From the NCBI GenBank assembly GCA_022822305.1, contig JAJEBY010000003.1:124001-188000 (forward strand): a DNA stretch of 64,000 nt. Reading direction: 5' to 3'. This document shows, one piece after another, positions 33,965 through 42,789 of the stretch; position 1 is the stretch's first letter, and the number at the start of each line of letters is the position of its first letter. The notes under the pieces are model-generated. The model saw only the letters and a program-made list of their open reading frames with translations. It made no database searches and was not told where the DNA came from. The position numbers and the translations under genes were made by a program. The DNA is from Anaerolineae bacterium (GTDB lineage Bacteria > Chloroflexota > Anaerolineae > Aggregatilineales > Phototrophicaceae).

Positions 33965-35041
33965 ATGGATCTGATCGAGAGAATGCGTGAGATCTCCAAC
34001 CAAGCGCCTCGCCAACTCGAATATATCAAAACCGAAGAAGCGACCAAAAATGCGTTTGTCATGCCCTTCATCCAAGCGCTGGGTTACAACGTCTTCAATC
34101 CGATGGAAGTCGTGCCCGAGTTCACGGCTGACATTGGCACCAAGAAGAACGAAAAAGTCGATTACGCGATCATACAGGACGGCAAGCCAATCATTCTCAT
34201 TGAAGCCAAGTCCGCGACGGCCGACTTGAACGAAGAACACGCGTCTCAACTATTTCGCTACTTCAGCGTGACCGAAGCGCGATTTGGCATTCTCACCAAT
34301 GGTCTGGAATACCGTTTTCATTCTGATCTGGAAAAGTCGAACCAGATGGATGAAAAACCCTTCCTGATCATCGACATTCTCAACTTCGATTCGCGGCCGG
34401 TTGCGCAACTAAAGAAGTTCACAAAGTCTGCATTCGACGTTGACCGAATCTTATCGAGCGCCAACGAATTGAAATACAAGCGGGAAATACGTCTCCTGCT
34501 TGAAAGTGAATACAATCAGCCAACGCAGGAGTTCGTCCGACACTTCACGAAGCCCGTCTATTCCGGACGGCTCATGGAGTCAGTCATAGAAGAATTCACC
34601 GAGATTGTAAGGCAAGCGTTTCGTGAATTTGTTAACGACCGAATCGCAATTCGGCTCCAATCCGCCATCGACTCTGAATCGAGCGGTCAAGAATCCGACC
34701 AGGAAGACGCGAATGATGTCCTGGCGGATTTAGATGCAAAAGACGGAATCGAAACCACTGAAGAGGAAATTGAGGGTTTCCACGTCGTAAAGTCAATCCT
34801 CCGAGAATGCGTAGATCCTTCACGAATAACAATGCGCGATGTTAGGTCTTACTGCGGCATTTTGCTCGACGACAACAATCGACAGCCGATCTGCCGGATG
34901 CATTTCAATCGGTCGAAGAAATACCTGAGTCTGTTTCACGAACCGAAAGAAGAGCGCGTCGCCATCGAGAATGTAGATGGCATTTACAAATACGCGGACC
35001 AACTAAAACAGGCCGTAAGCAATTATCTAGCGGAGGACTAG
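33965..35041 (+). CDS. HsdR_N-type (PD-(D/E)xK) restriction endonuclease-like protein, copy 1
   Basis: 358 residues. The nuclease core has Asp66 (VDYAII) and Glu80-Ala-Lys82 (IEAKS), the same architecture as the N-terminal domain of type I restriction subunit R. No helicase motifs follow. The C-terminal part (about 265-355) contains SYCGILLDDNNRQPICRMHFN and the closing KYADQLKQAV, a conserved tail of the stand-alone HSDR_N_2 family. It may cut DNA in defence or housekeeping; no methyltransferase gene is nearby. It looks less GC-rich than its neighbours. SD is CAGGAGAGAG. Confidence 0.85.
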   Translation: MDLIERMREISNQAPRQLEYIKTEEATKNAFVMPFIQALGYNVFNPMEVVPEFTADIGTKKNEKVDYAIIQDGKPIILIEAKSATADLNEEHASQLFRYFSVTEARFGILTNGLEYRFHSDLEKSNQMDEKPFLIIDILNFDSRPVAQLKKFTKSAFDVDRILSSANELKYKREIRLLLESEYNQPTQEFVRHFTKPVYSGRLMESVIEEFTEIVRQAFREFVNDRIAIRLQSAIDSESSGQESDQEDANDVLADLDAKDGIETTEEEIEGFHVVKSILRECVDPSRITMRDVRSYCGILLDDNNRQPICRMHFNRSKKYLSLFHEPKEERVAIENVDGIYKYADQLKQAVSNYLAED

Positions 35042-35196
35042 AACCTTCCGCCGCGTCACAGTCACACCCCACATCCTCGCCCAGACACTAACGTCAAGGC
35101 GCAGCTGCTCTCGGTGCCCGGGAATTGGCAGATCGGCGCAGCTAAGACAGACTCGTGCAAGAGAATGAAACACGGCTTCATGGAGAATGGGCAATA

Positions 35197-36234
35197 ATGA
35201 GTTTGTTTGACGAATTGAGCAAGATATTGGAACAGATACAAAGTCAACGTCACCTGATAACGTCCGAGCAAGACACGATACTTGTTTCAGTTCAGCCATT
35301 CATCCGCGCCTTAGGTTACGATACGCAAAATCTGGCCGAGGTAAAGTCGGAGTACTCTGCGGACGCCAAGTCATACGGCGGTGAGCGGGTCGATTACGCA
35401 ATACTGCGCGATGGCCTGCCAATCGTCTTCATTGAAGCAAAGTCAGCCGACGTTAAGCTGAACGAGACACATTGGAAGCAGCTTCACAACTATTACAACG
35501 CTAGGGATGCGCGCTTTGGCATCCTCACAAATGGTATCGAATACCACTTCTACGCCGACCTAAACAAAAGCAATATCATGGATAAGCAGCCGTTTATGAC
35601 GATTAATATGCTGGATCTCGACAAGCGGCTGGTAGAGGAACTGGAAGGATTCGCCAAGTCCAGTTTTGACCTTGAGCGCGTCTTGTTCGGCGCGCAAAGG
35701 CGACGGATTACGCGCTTGCTAAAGCAAGAAATGAGCCAGCCGTCGGATGCATTGGTTAGGCGTTTTGCCAAGCAAGTGCATTCGGGGAGACTGACTGAAG
35801 CCGATGTTCAACGCTATCGGCAGCTGGTGAAGGACGCCTGGCGCGAGATTCAGCATCCTGAGAAAGTCATTGTCAAGCCTATCATCAAGATCAGGGATGA
35901 TATCGAGCCCGAACCGCCCAAAGACATCCCCGTCTTTGGCTACTATGAAGGACACAGATTTGAAGCGGCGTTGCTACGTAAAAGTATCAAAGATGGATTG
36001 ACAATTACTGCCAATCAAATACGGTACGACGGATCGACAACATGGCTTAAGAACGCGGCCGTCTTGGCCATTCGTTCCGTCGATCCATCCTTTAAGCCGA
36101 CGAAGACATATCCAAACGGATTCCAATTCTGGCATGTGGTCGACCCGGCCGATGGCAAGGAACACATGATAAGATATATCTCTGGATGGGATATGACGGA
36201 CGAAGCACTGCGTGAGCGCGTACTGTCGTCGTAG
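35197..36234 (+). CDS. HsdR_N-type restriction endonuclease-like protein, copy 2
   Basis: 345 residues. The first 220 residues are clearly homologous to copy 1, with Asp66 (VDYAIL) and Glu80-Ala-Lys82 (IEAKS) at the same positions. The C-terminal 110 residues differ: KSIKDGLTITANQI, then NGFQFWHVVDP, somewhat like the DNA-binding DUF4357/RAMA modules of restriction-modification proteins (a guess). ATG 35197 has GGAG upstream; the frame extends to 35155 without homology. The intergenic gap to copy 1 is 155 bases. A weak hairpin (36248-36272) separates it from convergent rluD. Confidence 0.82.
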   Translation: MSLFDELSKILEQIQSQRHLITSEQDTILVSVQPFIRALGYDTQNLAEVKSEYSADAKSYGGERVDYAILRDGLPIVFIEAKSADVKLNETHWKQLHNYYNARDARFGILTNGIEYHFYADLNKSNIMDKQPFMTINMLDLDKRLVEELEGFAKSSFDLERVLFGAQRRRITRLLKQEMSQPSDALVRRFAKQVHSGRLTEADVQRYRQLVKDAWREIQHPEKVIVKPIIKIRDDIEPEPPKDIPVFGYYEGHRFEAALLRKSIKDGLTITANQIRYDGSTTWLKNAAVLAIRSVDPSFKPTKTYPNGFQFWHVVDPADGKEHMIRYISGWDMTDEALRERVLSS

Positions 36235-36247
36235 CGAACATTTGCTT

Positions 36248-36272
36248 ATTCTCCGTACCCTCTGTGGAGAAT
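36248..36272. terminator. Weak hairpin between nuclease copy 2 and rluD
   Basis: ATTCTCC, 11-base loop, GGAGAAT: a 7-bp stem in the 48-base convergent gap. No long T-run, so termination is only possible. Confidence 0.4.
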
Positions 36273-36282
36273 CCAACCACCC

Positions 36283-37206
36283 CTAACGCAGCTTCGCCAT
36301 CACATCCCGCAATCCCACCGGCAGCTCACACTCAAACCGCATCCACTCCCCCGTCGCCGGATGCTCAAATCCCAAGCGCTGCGCATGCAAAAACTGCCGC
36401 TTCATTTTGACCCGCTGCTTGCGATACCCATAGACCGCGTCCCCCACCACCGGACAGCCGATGAAAGCCATATGCACGCGAATCTGATGCGTACGCCCAG
36501 TTAAGAGCTTGAGCTCCACCAGCGCGCGATCGCCTTGAAAATCGTCGTCCAGCAGGGCGAATTCCGTCTGCGCGCTCCGCCCCTCGCGATGCACGCGCAT
36601 GCGTTTGCGCTGTCGTGAATCGCGCGCGATCGGCGCATCAATCAGCCCGGTATTCGATTGCGGCCGCTTCTCCAACAGCGCCAGATAATGCTTGTCGACC
36701 GCGCGCTCCTGAAACTGACGCATCAGCGCTCGCAGCGTCGGCGCGTTGCGCGCCACGGCAATCAGACCGCTGGTGCCCCGATCCAGCCGATGCGCGATGC
36801 CCAGCCGCTGACCGGTCTCCTCATCATCCGCCATTTTTGCCATCTCCGGATAGCGCGCCAGCAGCGCGTTGACCAGCGTGCCGCCCGCATGGCCCGCGCC
36901 CGGATGCACTACCAGTCCGGCCGGCTTGTTAATCACGGCCAAGGCGTCGTCTTCGTAGACGATATCTAGCGCGATATCTTCAGGCTCAATCGATGTCTGC
37001 GCGCTCGGCGGAACGCGCACGGTGACTCGCTCCCCGCGTTTGAGCCTGTAGCCGGGCTTCTGCGCCGCGCAATCGACCAACACGCGGCCGTCTCGAATCA
37101 TGGCCTGCACTCGAGCGCGCGAGAAGCCCGTCAAATGCGCCTGCACAAATCTATCGAGGCGCTGATCGGGTTCGCCTGCGATGAGGGTTATGGGTTCTTC
37201 TGACAC
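36283..37206 (-). CDS. rluD: RluA family pseudouridine synthase (RluD-like)
   Basis: 307 residues. An N-terminal S4 RNA-binding domain (RLDRFVQAHLTGFSRARVQ) and the catalytic domain with HRLDRGTSGL, which holds the Asp nucleophile, and RTHQIRVHMAF. It converts uridines of 23S rRNA, most likely in helix 69. GTG at 37206 is the first codon and overlaps the HNH gene by 19 bases. It is the last gene of a short operon with the HNH gene and its partner. Confidence 0.93.
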   Translation of the reverse strand: MSEEPITLIAGEPDQRLDRFVQAHLTGFSRARVQAMIRDGRVLVDCAAQKPGYRLKRGERVTVRVPPSAQTSIEPEDIALDIVYEDDALAVINKPAGLVVHPGAGHAGGTLVNALLARYPEMAKMADDEETGQRLGIAHRLDRGTSGLIAVARNAPTLRALMRQFQERAVDKHYLALLEKRPQSNTGLIDAPIARDSRQRKRMRVHREGRSAQTEFALLDDDFQGDRALVELKLLTGRTHQIRVHMAFIGCPVVGDAVYGYRKQRVKMKRQFLHAQRLGFEHPATGEWMRFECELPVGLRDVMAKLR

Positions 37207-37610
37207 GGATAATTGCCCAGCAGAAACTCCCTGTATCTTTGACGTACTCGGGCTTCATCATTGATTCTCAAAACAGCAACGGTTGTCCGCCCTTCGGGAG
37301 TAAGTCCAACGACCGACGCATCTCGGCCGATCCGAAAATGTTCGCTCCAAGATTGTTGACGCGGATGAAACAACTTGCTTGGTTCGCCAGTAAGCGGATC
37401 TAATGCAGCGACATTGACTCCTTTGAAGCTGTTGCATTCCAAACATGCCAGGCAAAGATTCTCGTCCACATCCCCGCCACCATGACGAATCGCAATAATG
37501 TGATCAATGTGAAAATCAGCCGACTGTTCGCCGGTTCCAATGCGGCAGTATTCGCAGCAACCGCCGGCCCGCGCGTATATGCGGCGACGGTCCCGTGCAG
37601 TGATCGTCAA
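37188..37610 (-). CDS. HNH endonuclease
   Basis: 140 residues. CEYCRI and CLACLECN give two zinc-binding Cys pairs; DFHIDHIIAIRHGG contains the catalytic HNH His and the DHI motif. It starts with TTG at 37610, overlapping the stop of the small upstream gene by four bases (TTGA), so it is translationally coupled. Such lone HNH genes are often in cyanobacteria and Chloroflexota with a small partner gene. The target is unknown. Confidence 0.85.
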   Translation of the reverse strand: MTITARDRRRIYARAGGCCEYCRIGTGEQSADFHIDHIIAIRHGGGDVDENLCLACLECNSFKGVNVAALDPLTGEPSKLFHPRQQSWSEHFRIGRDASVVGLTPEGRTTVAVLRINDEARVRQRYREFLLGNYPCQKNP

Positions 37611-37864
37611 GCGTCTATTCCCCGCAGTCTAAGACGAGTCTTTACTTTGAGACTTGACATCATCCTGTTGGCGCGGATGAAGTCCTCTAGTTCGCGTTCT
37701 TCACAGCCGGTCAGCTCGTCCTCGCCATTGCGGTCCAGCAGATAATGAATCCTCTCCTGATGTTCATCGGAGAATCTGTAGTCGAGTAGTTCCTGGTCGG
37801 TGGGATCAGAAGCCAGGAAATCCGTCACCTCGTCGAGCACGTTTCGCACTGGCGTATTAATCAT
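37607..37864 (-). CDS. Small unknown protein partnered with HNH endonuclease
   Basis: 85 residues. No domain is recognised. It is acidic, helical, with a conserved-looking middle (RIHYLLDRNGEDELTGCEER) and C-terminal LKVKTRLRLRG. The start at 37864 has GGAG eight bases upstream. Overlap with the nuclease start suggests a functional pair, perhaps a regulator or an antitoxin-like partner, which is inference. Confidence 0.7.
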   Translation of the reverse strand: MINTPVRNVLDEVTDFLASDPTDQELLDYRFSDEHQERIHYLLDRNGEDELTGCEERELEDFIRANRMMSSLKVKTRLRLRGIDA

Positions 37865-37928
37865 GGGGATGCTCCTTTGCCCTTGCCGCATTATACCCCG
37901 ATTTTCGGCGCGATTCATGCAAGCTCGA

Positions 37929-38081
37929 TCAGATCGCACCCACCGCAGAACTCAACAATGCGGCGATGGCGCCGGCAATGATGATGGCCAGCAGCAAGAC
38001 TAATGCCATGCGCAGCAGCCTGCGCAGCGCCTCGCGCTCGGCATCGCTCCAGCCCTCTCGCTTGTCGTCGTTGTCCGTCAT
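37929..38081 (-). CDS. Small single-pass membrane protein (50 residues)
   Basis: MTDNDDKREGWSDAEREALR then a charged turn and one hydrophobic helix (about residues 25-48) with a very short C-terminus. The charge pattern (acidic/basic head, helix) suggests a real membrane microprotein, but there is only a weak ribosome-binding site. Its 64-base downstream gap leads to the HNH partner gene, so it may head that operon. No family is recognised. Confidence 0.6.
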   Translation of the reverse strand: MTDNDDKREGWSDAEREALRRLLRMALVLLLAIIIAGAIAALLSSAVGAI

Positions 38082-38177
38082 CGATACTAATCCCGCCGCC
38101 GCTTTCGTTCACGATTAAACCACAGGCGTCCAGCTTGTCAATGCGAGGAGCGATCGCCGGCGCCAGTCGCGGTCGTT

Positions 38178-38205
38178 TTGTCTCTCGTCGATGTATCGCT
38201 ATAAT
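38178..38205 (+). promoter_or_regulatory. Promoter of galE
   Basis: TTGTCT (38178-38183), 16-base spacer, perfect TATAAT (38200-38205), 38 bases before the galE start. Confidence 0.65.
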
Positions 38206-38243
38206 ATCGTCTGTTTCAAGCGCGTCGCGAAGGAAGTCGTCAC

Positions 38244-39230
38244 ATGCGAGTTTTGGTGACCGGAGGCGCCGGTTACATCGGCAGCCACGTCGTACAGATG
38301 CTGGTCGAAAACAACTACGATGTGGTGGTCTACGACAACCTGAGCAGCGGACATCGACAAGCGGTGCATCCTGATGCCAAGCTCATCGTCGGCGATTTGC
38401 ACGACATCCCGGCGCTCCAGCATGTCTTTAGCGCAAACAACTTCGACGGCATTTTGCACTTCGCGTCTCGAATCCTGGTCGGCGAGAGCATGCAGCAGCC
38501 CTTCAGCTACTTGCGCGACAACATCTACACCGTCATCAACCTGCTGGAAGCCGCCAGCATGCACAATGTCAAACGTTTCATCCTGTCGTCGACCGCCAAC
38601 CTCTTCGATCAGCCCCATCGCATCCCCATCGACGAAGACGAACCGCTGATCCCCGGCAGCATTTATGGCGAAACAAAATTCATCGCCGAGCGCCTGCTCG
38701 CCTGGATGGACAACCTTTACGAGATCAAATGCTGCTGCCTGCGCTATTTCAACGCCTGCGGCGCCCATCCGCATGGCCATATCGGCGAAGCCCACGATCC
38801 CGAATCCCACCTGATTCCGCTGGTCCTGCAAGTGGCGTTGGGTCAGCGGGATGCCATCCATATCTACGGTACCGATTACGACACGCCCGACGGCGCCTGC
38901 ATTCGGGATTATATTCACGTGCAAGATCTGGCGCGGGCGCACATCCTGGCGCTGGAAGCCCTGGAGGATGGCTGCAGCCGCGTCTACAACCTGGGCAGCG
39001 GCAGCGGCTATTCCGTGCGCGAGGTCATCGACGCCGCGCGGCGCGTGACCCGCCATCCCATTCCCGCCATCGAAGCGCCCAGACGCGCCGGTGACTTGCC
39101 GATTCTGGTCGCCGATAGCGCCAAAATCACGCGCGAGCTGGGTTGGGAAGCCCGCTTCAACAGCCTTGAACGCATCATCCAGACCGCCTGGAATTGGCAT
39201 CGCCGCCATCCGCACGGATACCAATCCTGA
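38244..39230 (+). CDS. galE: UDP-glucose 4-epimerase
   Basis: 328 residues. NAD-binding [14 protein letters not shown] at the start, DNLSSGH next, and the YGETK motif (catalytic Tyr and Lys) near residue 145. The usual SSxxxYG segment reads SSTANLF. It interconverts UDP-glucose and UDP-galactose for envelope sugars, or is a related UDP-sugar epimerase. Ends with [19 protein letters not shown], typical for GalE. It is followed by a phosphoesterase gene on the same strand after 54 bases. Confidence 0.92.
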   Translation: MRVLVTGGAGYIGSHVVQMLVENNYDVVVYDNLSSGHRQAVHPDAKLIVGDLHDIPALQHVFSANNFDGILHFASRILVGESMQQPFSYLRDNIYTVINLLEAASMHNVKRFILSSTANLFDQPHRIPIDEDEPLIPGSIYGETKFIAERLLAWMDNLYEIKCCCLRYFNACGAHPHGHIGEAHDPESHLIPLVLQVALGQRDAIHIYGTDYDTPDGACIRDYIHVQDLARAHILALEALEDGCSRVYNLGSGSGYSVREVIDAARRVTRHPIPAIEAPRRAGDLPILVADSAKITRELGWEARFNSLERIIQTAWNWHRRHPHGYQS

Positions 39231-39284
39231 GTGATGAAAGCGCTGGCCCGGGTTGTACCACTGTCGTAGCCAAGGAGGCTTGAC

Positions 39285-40166
39285 ATGACCCGACTGGCAG
39301 TATTGGCCGATATCCACGGCAATTTGCCCGCTCTGCACGCTGTGATCGACGACATGGCGCAATTCAATGTAGACCATGTGGTTGTGGCCGGCGACAGCAT
39401 CAATTGGGGTCCTTATTCGCGCCAAGTGCTGGAAATCATCGCCGATTGCCGCTGGGCGGCGATTCGAGGCAACAACGCCTACTACGCCCTGGATTTCGCC
39501 ACCTGCCGCGCGCCTGAGCATTGGCGTTCCTTCACGCTGCCACATTTCCTGCGCGAACAGCTGGGCGACCCCTGGCTGAATGTCATCGCCTGCCAGCCGG
39601 ATACGCTGTCTCTGCGCTTTCCGGACGCGCCGCCGATTCGTGTCTTTCACGGTATTCCCGGCGATCCCTTCGTATCCATCAATCCCTTGTCGACCTTGAG
39701 CGAGACGGAGCGCTGGCTGAAACACGTTCAAGAAGAAACGATCATCGCCGCCCACAGTCACATCGCCATGGAACGGCAAATGGGGCGCTGGCGCATCTTC
39801 AATCCGGGCGCTGTCGGCGTCCCGCTGGACGGTGATTTGAGCGCGAGCTACATGATCCTGCGCGGCGATGTTCACGGCTGGAAAATCGAACGGCATCGCC
39901 GCATCCCCTTTGATACAACGACCCTGCTGGACGAATTCGAACGTCAGCGCTTCGTCGAAAAATGCGGCGTCACCGCATCGCTGATCATCGACGAATTCCT
40001 GACGGCGCGATTGCGCGTGCATCCCTGGCAAAAATGGAAGCAGCGCTACTACCCCGACGCCCAAGACAGCTTCGAGCTGCTGGATCTATTCAACAACGTG
40101 GACGACACAAGCGAGTTCATCCCGCCGGAATATCGCGATCTGGATAGCGCGCTCCACCGCGACTGA
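39285..40166 (+). CDS. Calcineurin-like metallophosphoesterase
   Basis: 293 residues. The dinuclear metal motifs are ADIHGN, VAGDSINWG, a changed RGNNA (usually GNHD), HGIPGD and AHSHIAM. This corresponds to the YfcE/MPP-type phosphodiesterase superfamily. The C-terminal 90 residues have no clear match; one segment is Arg/Trp-rich (LRVHPWQKWKQRYYP). The substrate is unknown. The His-to-Asn change in the third motif may alter activity. It has AAGGAGG upstream of the start. Confidence 0.85.
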   Translation: MTRLAVLADIHGNLPALHAVIDDMAQFNVDHVVVAGDSINWGPYSRQVLEIIADCRWAAIRGNNAYYALDFATCRAPEHWRSFTLPHFLREQLGDPWLNVIACQPDTLSLRFPDAPPIRVFHGIPGDPFVSINPLSTLSETERWLKHVQEETIIAAHSHIAMERQMGRWRIFNPGAVGVPLDGDLSASYMILRGDVHGWKIERHRRIPFDTTTLLDEFERQRFVEKCGVTASLIIDEFLTARLRVHPWQKWKQRYYPDAQDSFELLDLFNNVDDTSEFIPPEYRDLDSALHRD

Positions 40167-40223
40167 ATCGGCATCCCATGCTAGAATCGCGCAACTGTCT
40201 CAAATTGCGATCAGGACCACGCC

Positions 40224-40493
40224 ATGTGCCGCAATATCCGCACGCTCTACAACTTTGATCCGCCCAGCAGCGAAGCCGACATTCAAGCGGCCGCCCTGCA
40301 ATACGTGCGCAAGGTCAGCGGATACCGCAAGCCCTCCGCCCTCAATCAAGCGGCGTTTGATCAAGCTGTATCACAGATCGCGCTCGCGACTTCGCAGCTG
40401 CTGCAAGATCTGCAGACCAAAGCCCCGCCCCGCAACCGTGAAGCGGAAATTAACAAGGCGCGCGCTCGCAACGCCAATCGCTTCCGCGCTTGA
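40224..40493 (+). CDS. DUF2277 family protein
   Basis: 89 residues. MCRNIRTLYNFDPP at the start, ALQYVRKVSGYRKPS and ALATSQLL are the family signature. DUF2277 proteins are short, widespread in actinobacteria and Chloroflexota, with no established function. The TGCTAGAAT at 40179-40187 could be an extended -10 box. It precedes the medium-chain dehydrogenase gene. Confidence 0.88.
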   Translation: MCRNIRTLYNFDPPSSEADIQAAALQYVRKVSGYRKPSALNQAAFDQAVSQIALATSQLLQDLQTKAPPRNREAEINKARARNANRFRA

Positions 40494-40565
40494 AACGCCG
40501 TTTACAGCCCAAGTCACTTCGATTAGACTTTGGCGCATAACCGTGAGAGATCAAGAGGCCGGGCA

Positions 40566-41603
40566 ATGTCGCAGGGCAAGACTTCCATGCGCGCCACCGT
40601 AATCGAGAACATTGGCAAGCCGCGCGTGCTTAAATCGCAGCGGCTGCCTCGACCGCAGCCCGCCGCGGACGAAGCGCTGGTCAAGATTCACGCGGCCTCG
40701 GTCAACGCCAGCGACCTGCTCTATCGCAGCGGCAAACTGATTCTGCGCAAGCCCTTGCCGCATATTCTCGGCGCCGATCTGGCCGGCGAGATTGAAGCGA
40801 TCGGCGACGATGTCGGCGGCTGGTCGATTGGCGATCGCGTCGCCGCGACCTTCGCGCAGCTCGGCCGCGCGCGCGATGGCGGATACGCCGAATACTGTTG
40901 CGTGCCAGCAACCGCGCTGGTGAAACTGCCCGACGAACTCGGATTCCAGGACGCGGTCGCGGCGGGCGCCTCCTTCGCCCGGGCTTGGCTCGCGCTCGTC
41001 CTCACCGGCGAGCTCAAAAAAGCGGATCGCGTCGTCATCCACAGCGCAGCCAGCGACATCGGCCGGGCGGCCGTACAGATCGCCAGCGCGCGCGGAGCCC
41101 AGGTCATCGCCATCCACGCGGGCCAATTCGCGGCGGATTTGCGAGCGATCGGCGCCGATATCGTGCTGGAAGATGCCGGCAACGATCTGGTGCGACAAGT
41201 TCAGGTCGCCACCGCCGAGCAAGGCGCGACGCTCCTCCTGCACCCGGTCGCGACGCGGAAGCTGTCGCCATCCATCGAAATGCTCGATTTCCAAGGCAGG
41301 CTGGTCATCGCCGGCGCCCTGCCCAAGCACGACACCCGCCTGAATATCATGGATATCTACCAGAAGAGTCTGAGTTTGCTCGGCTCAAGTGATTCGATCA
41401 AAGCCAAGGACTTCGAGTCGATCTTGCAGGCCGTGCAAAAGGGCCGCTACCAGCCGCTGATTGACGAGGTGATGCCGCTCAGCCAGGCGCGTCAAGCGCA
41501 TGTCAAAATGGAGCGCAAGCCCCCCTTTGGCAAGATAATCCTGGCGCCCGATTCGATTCTGGACGCGGCCAAAAAACCCGATAGCTGGGTCCCCATCGAA
41601 TAA
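40566..41603 (+). CDS. Medium-chain dehydrogenase/reductase (zinc-independent quinone-oxidoreductase type)
   Basis: 345 residues. GroES-like N-domain with VNASDLLYRSGK and ILGADLAGEIEAIGDDV, and a Rossmann domain with HSAASDIGRAAVQIA and GAQVIAI. There is no GHE zinc motif, so it belongs with the quinone oxidoreductase/enoyl reductase branch. The NADP-binding AASDIGRAAV departs from the usual GASGGVG. ATG 40566 is chosen because it has a GGCCGGG upstream and gives the normal length; the frame extends to 40530. The substrate is unknown. Confidence 0.85.
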   Translation: MSQGKTSMRATVIENIGKPRVLKSQRLPRPQPAADEALVKIHAASVNASDLLYRSGKLILRKPLPHILGADLAGEIEAIGDDVGGWSIGDRVAATFAQLGRARDGGYAEYCCVPATALVKLPDELGFQDAVAAGASFARAWLALVLTGELKKADRVVIHSAASDIGRAAVQIASARGAQVIAIHAGQFAADLRAIGADIVLEDAGNDLVRQVQVATAEQGATLLLHPVATRKLSPSIEMLDFQGRLVIAGALPKHDTRLNIMDIYQKSLSLLGSSDSIKAKDFESILQAVQKGRYQPLIDEVMPLSQARQAHVKMERKPPFGKIILAPDSILDAAKKPDSWVPIE

Positions 41604-41613
41604 GCGGCTCGCC

Positions 41614-42621
41614 CTATTCCAGTCCCGGAAACTCCAGAAACAGCGCATCCAGGAGCAGCCTGACGTTGGCGTTGGTATCCAAAGCGCCCATGGCGCGGCG
41701 CGTGGCGCGCATCGCCTCCAAGACGGCAGCTTCCGGGAATTGCCCAGCCAGCGAGCGAATCTCGTCTTTGCGATCGCTGTTGCAGGGCTTGACGAGCGAA
41801 TTGAACGACTCCAGCAATACATCTCGCCAGAATGTCTGCCAGATTTCCAGCATCGCGCGCAATTGCTGCTTGTCTTTCGTAGTCTCCCGACTGATCTCAT
41901 CGGCAAGTCTGACGCGCTCGAGGCGGCCGCCCGTCACAATTTTGCTCAGCCGATCGAGCGCCGTCTCGCGTTGATCCAGCGCCGCTTCATCCTCTATGGC
42001 GGTCAGCGCCCATCCCAGGCGTCCGCCGCTGAACCTCGCGATCAATGCGGCGCGTTCTTCCTCACCGCCGCGCTTGATCAGTTCATCGCGTACCGTCTGC
42101 AACGGCAATGGACGCAACGGGATCACCTGCGCGCGACTGCGGATGGTCGGCAGGATGCGCTCCTGCGCCTGCGCCAACAAAATCAGAACCGCGTGCGCCG
42201 CCGGTTCCTCCAGCGTCTTCAACAGGGCATCCTGCGCTTGCGGCATCACTTGATCAAAATCATCGAGTATCGCCAAGCGATAGCGCGAGGCGTAGGGTTT
42301 CAGCGCCAGCAAGCGCATCATCTCACGCAGCGTATCGATCTTGATGCGTCCGCTTTCGTCTGATCCAACCACGATCAGATCGGGGTCGCCGCCCCTGCGG
42401 ATAGCGAGACAAGCGCGGCACTGCCCGCAGGGACGCCGCGCCTCCGCTTCCGCTTCGCAATTGAGCGCCATAGCGAAGGCGCGCGCCAGCGTCATCTTGC
42501 CCAGGCCCGCGCTGCCCAGGATCAAATAGGCGTGGCGAATGCGCCCGTTGAGCAATCCTCGGCGCAATGATGCCACCGCCCAGTCGTGGCCGACGATGCC
42601 CCAGTCTTGGATGTCGATCAT
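41614..42621 (-). CDS. holB: DNA polymerase III subunit delta'
   Basis: 335 residues. Clamp-loader AAA+ protein. It has GSAGLGKMTLARAFA (P-loop), CGQCRAC (zinc region), an RLAILDDFDQV Walker B-like segment and LLKTLEEPAAH with the sensor region IRSRAQVIPLRPL. Part of the replication clamp loader. Starts at 42621 just before a short intergenic region with the next gene on the opposite strand. It converges on the dehydrogenase gene with a 10-base gap. Confidence 0.93.
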   Translation of the reverse strand: MIDIQDWGIVGHDWAVASLRRGLLNGRIRHAYLILGSAGLGKMTLARAFAMALNCEAEAEARRPCGQCRACLAIRRGGDPDLIVVGSDESGRIKIDTLREMMRLLALKPYASRYRLAILDDFDQVMPQAQDALLKTLEEPAAHAVLILLAQAQERILPTIRSRAQVIPLRPLPLQTVRDELIKRGGEEERAALIARFSGGRLGWALTAIEDEAALDQRETALDRLSKIVTGGRLERVRLADEISRETTKDKQQLRAMLEIWQTFWRDVLLESFNSLVKPCNSDRKDEIRSLAGQFPEAAVLEAMRATRRAMGALDTNANVRLLLDALFLEFPGLE

Positions 42622-42723
42622 GCGCGGATTATAGCCCCGCCAGCGACAGAATCGTAGTACCGCTAGCCATAAGGAACATCAATTCGGGCATGAATCTTTG
42701 ACGCGCGCCAACCCCGCTAACCC

Positions 42724-42729
42724 TATAAT
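42724..42729 (+). promoter_or_regulatory. -10 box upstream of the repeat-domain protein
   Basis: Perfect TATAAT at 42724-42729. The nearest TTGACG (42698) is 20 bases away, which is too far, so the -35 box is unclear. Confidence 0.4.
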
Positions 42730-42789
42730 TGTTCCAGGCATGTCAATACAATGCCGCCCAGGTTTGGCCCGATAGCGAAGGAGCGAACG

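Noticed and set aside
38199-40064. Long minus-strand open frame of about 620 codons
   Set aside because: It runs antisense to galE and the phosphoesterase gene, which have clear motifs; the frame reflects GC-rich codon bias and has no recognisable protein features.
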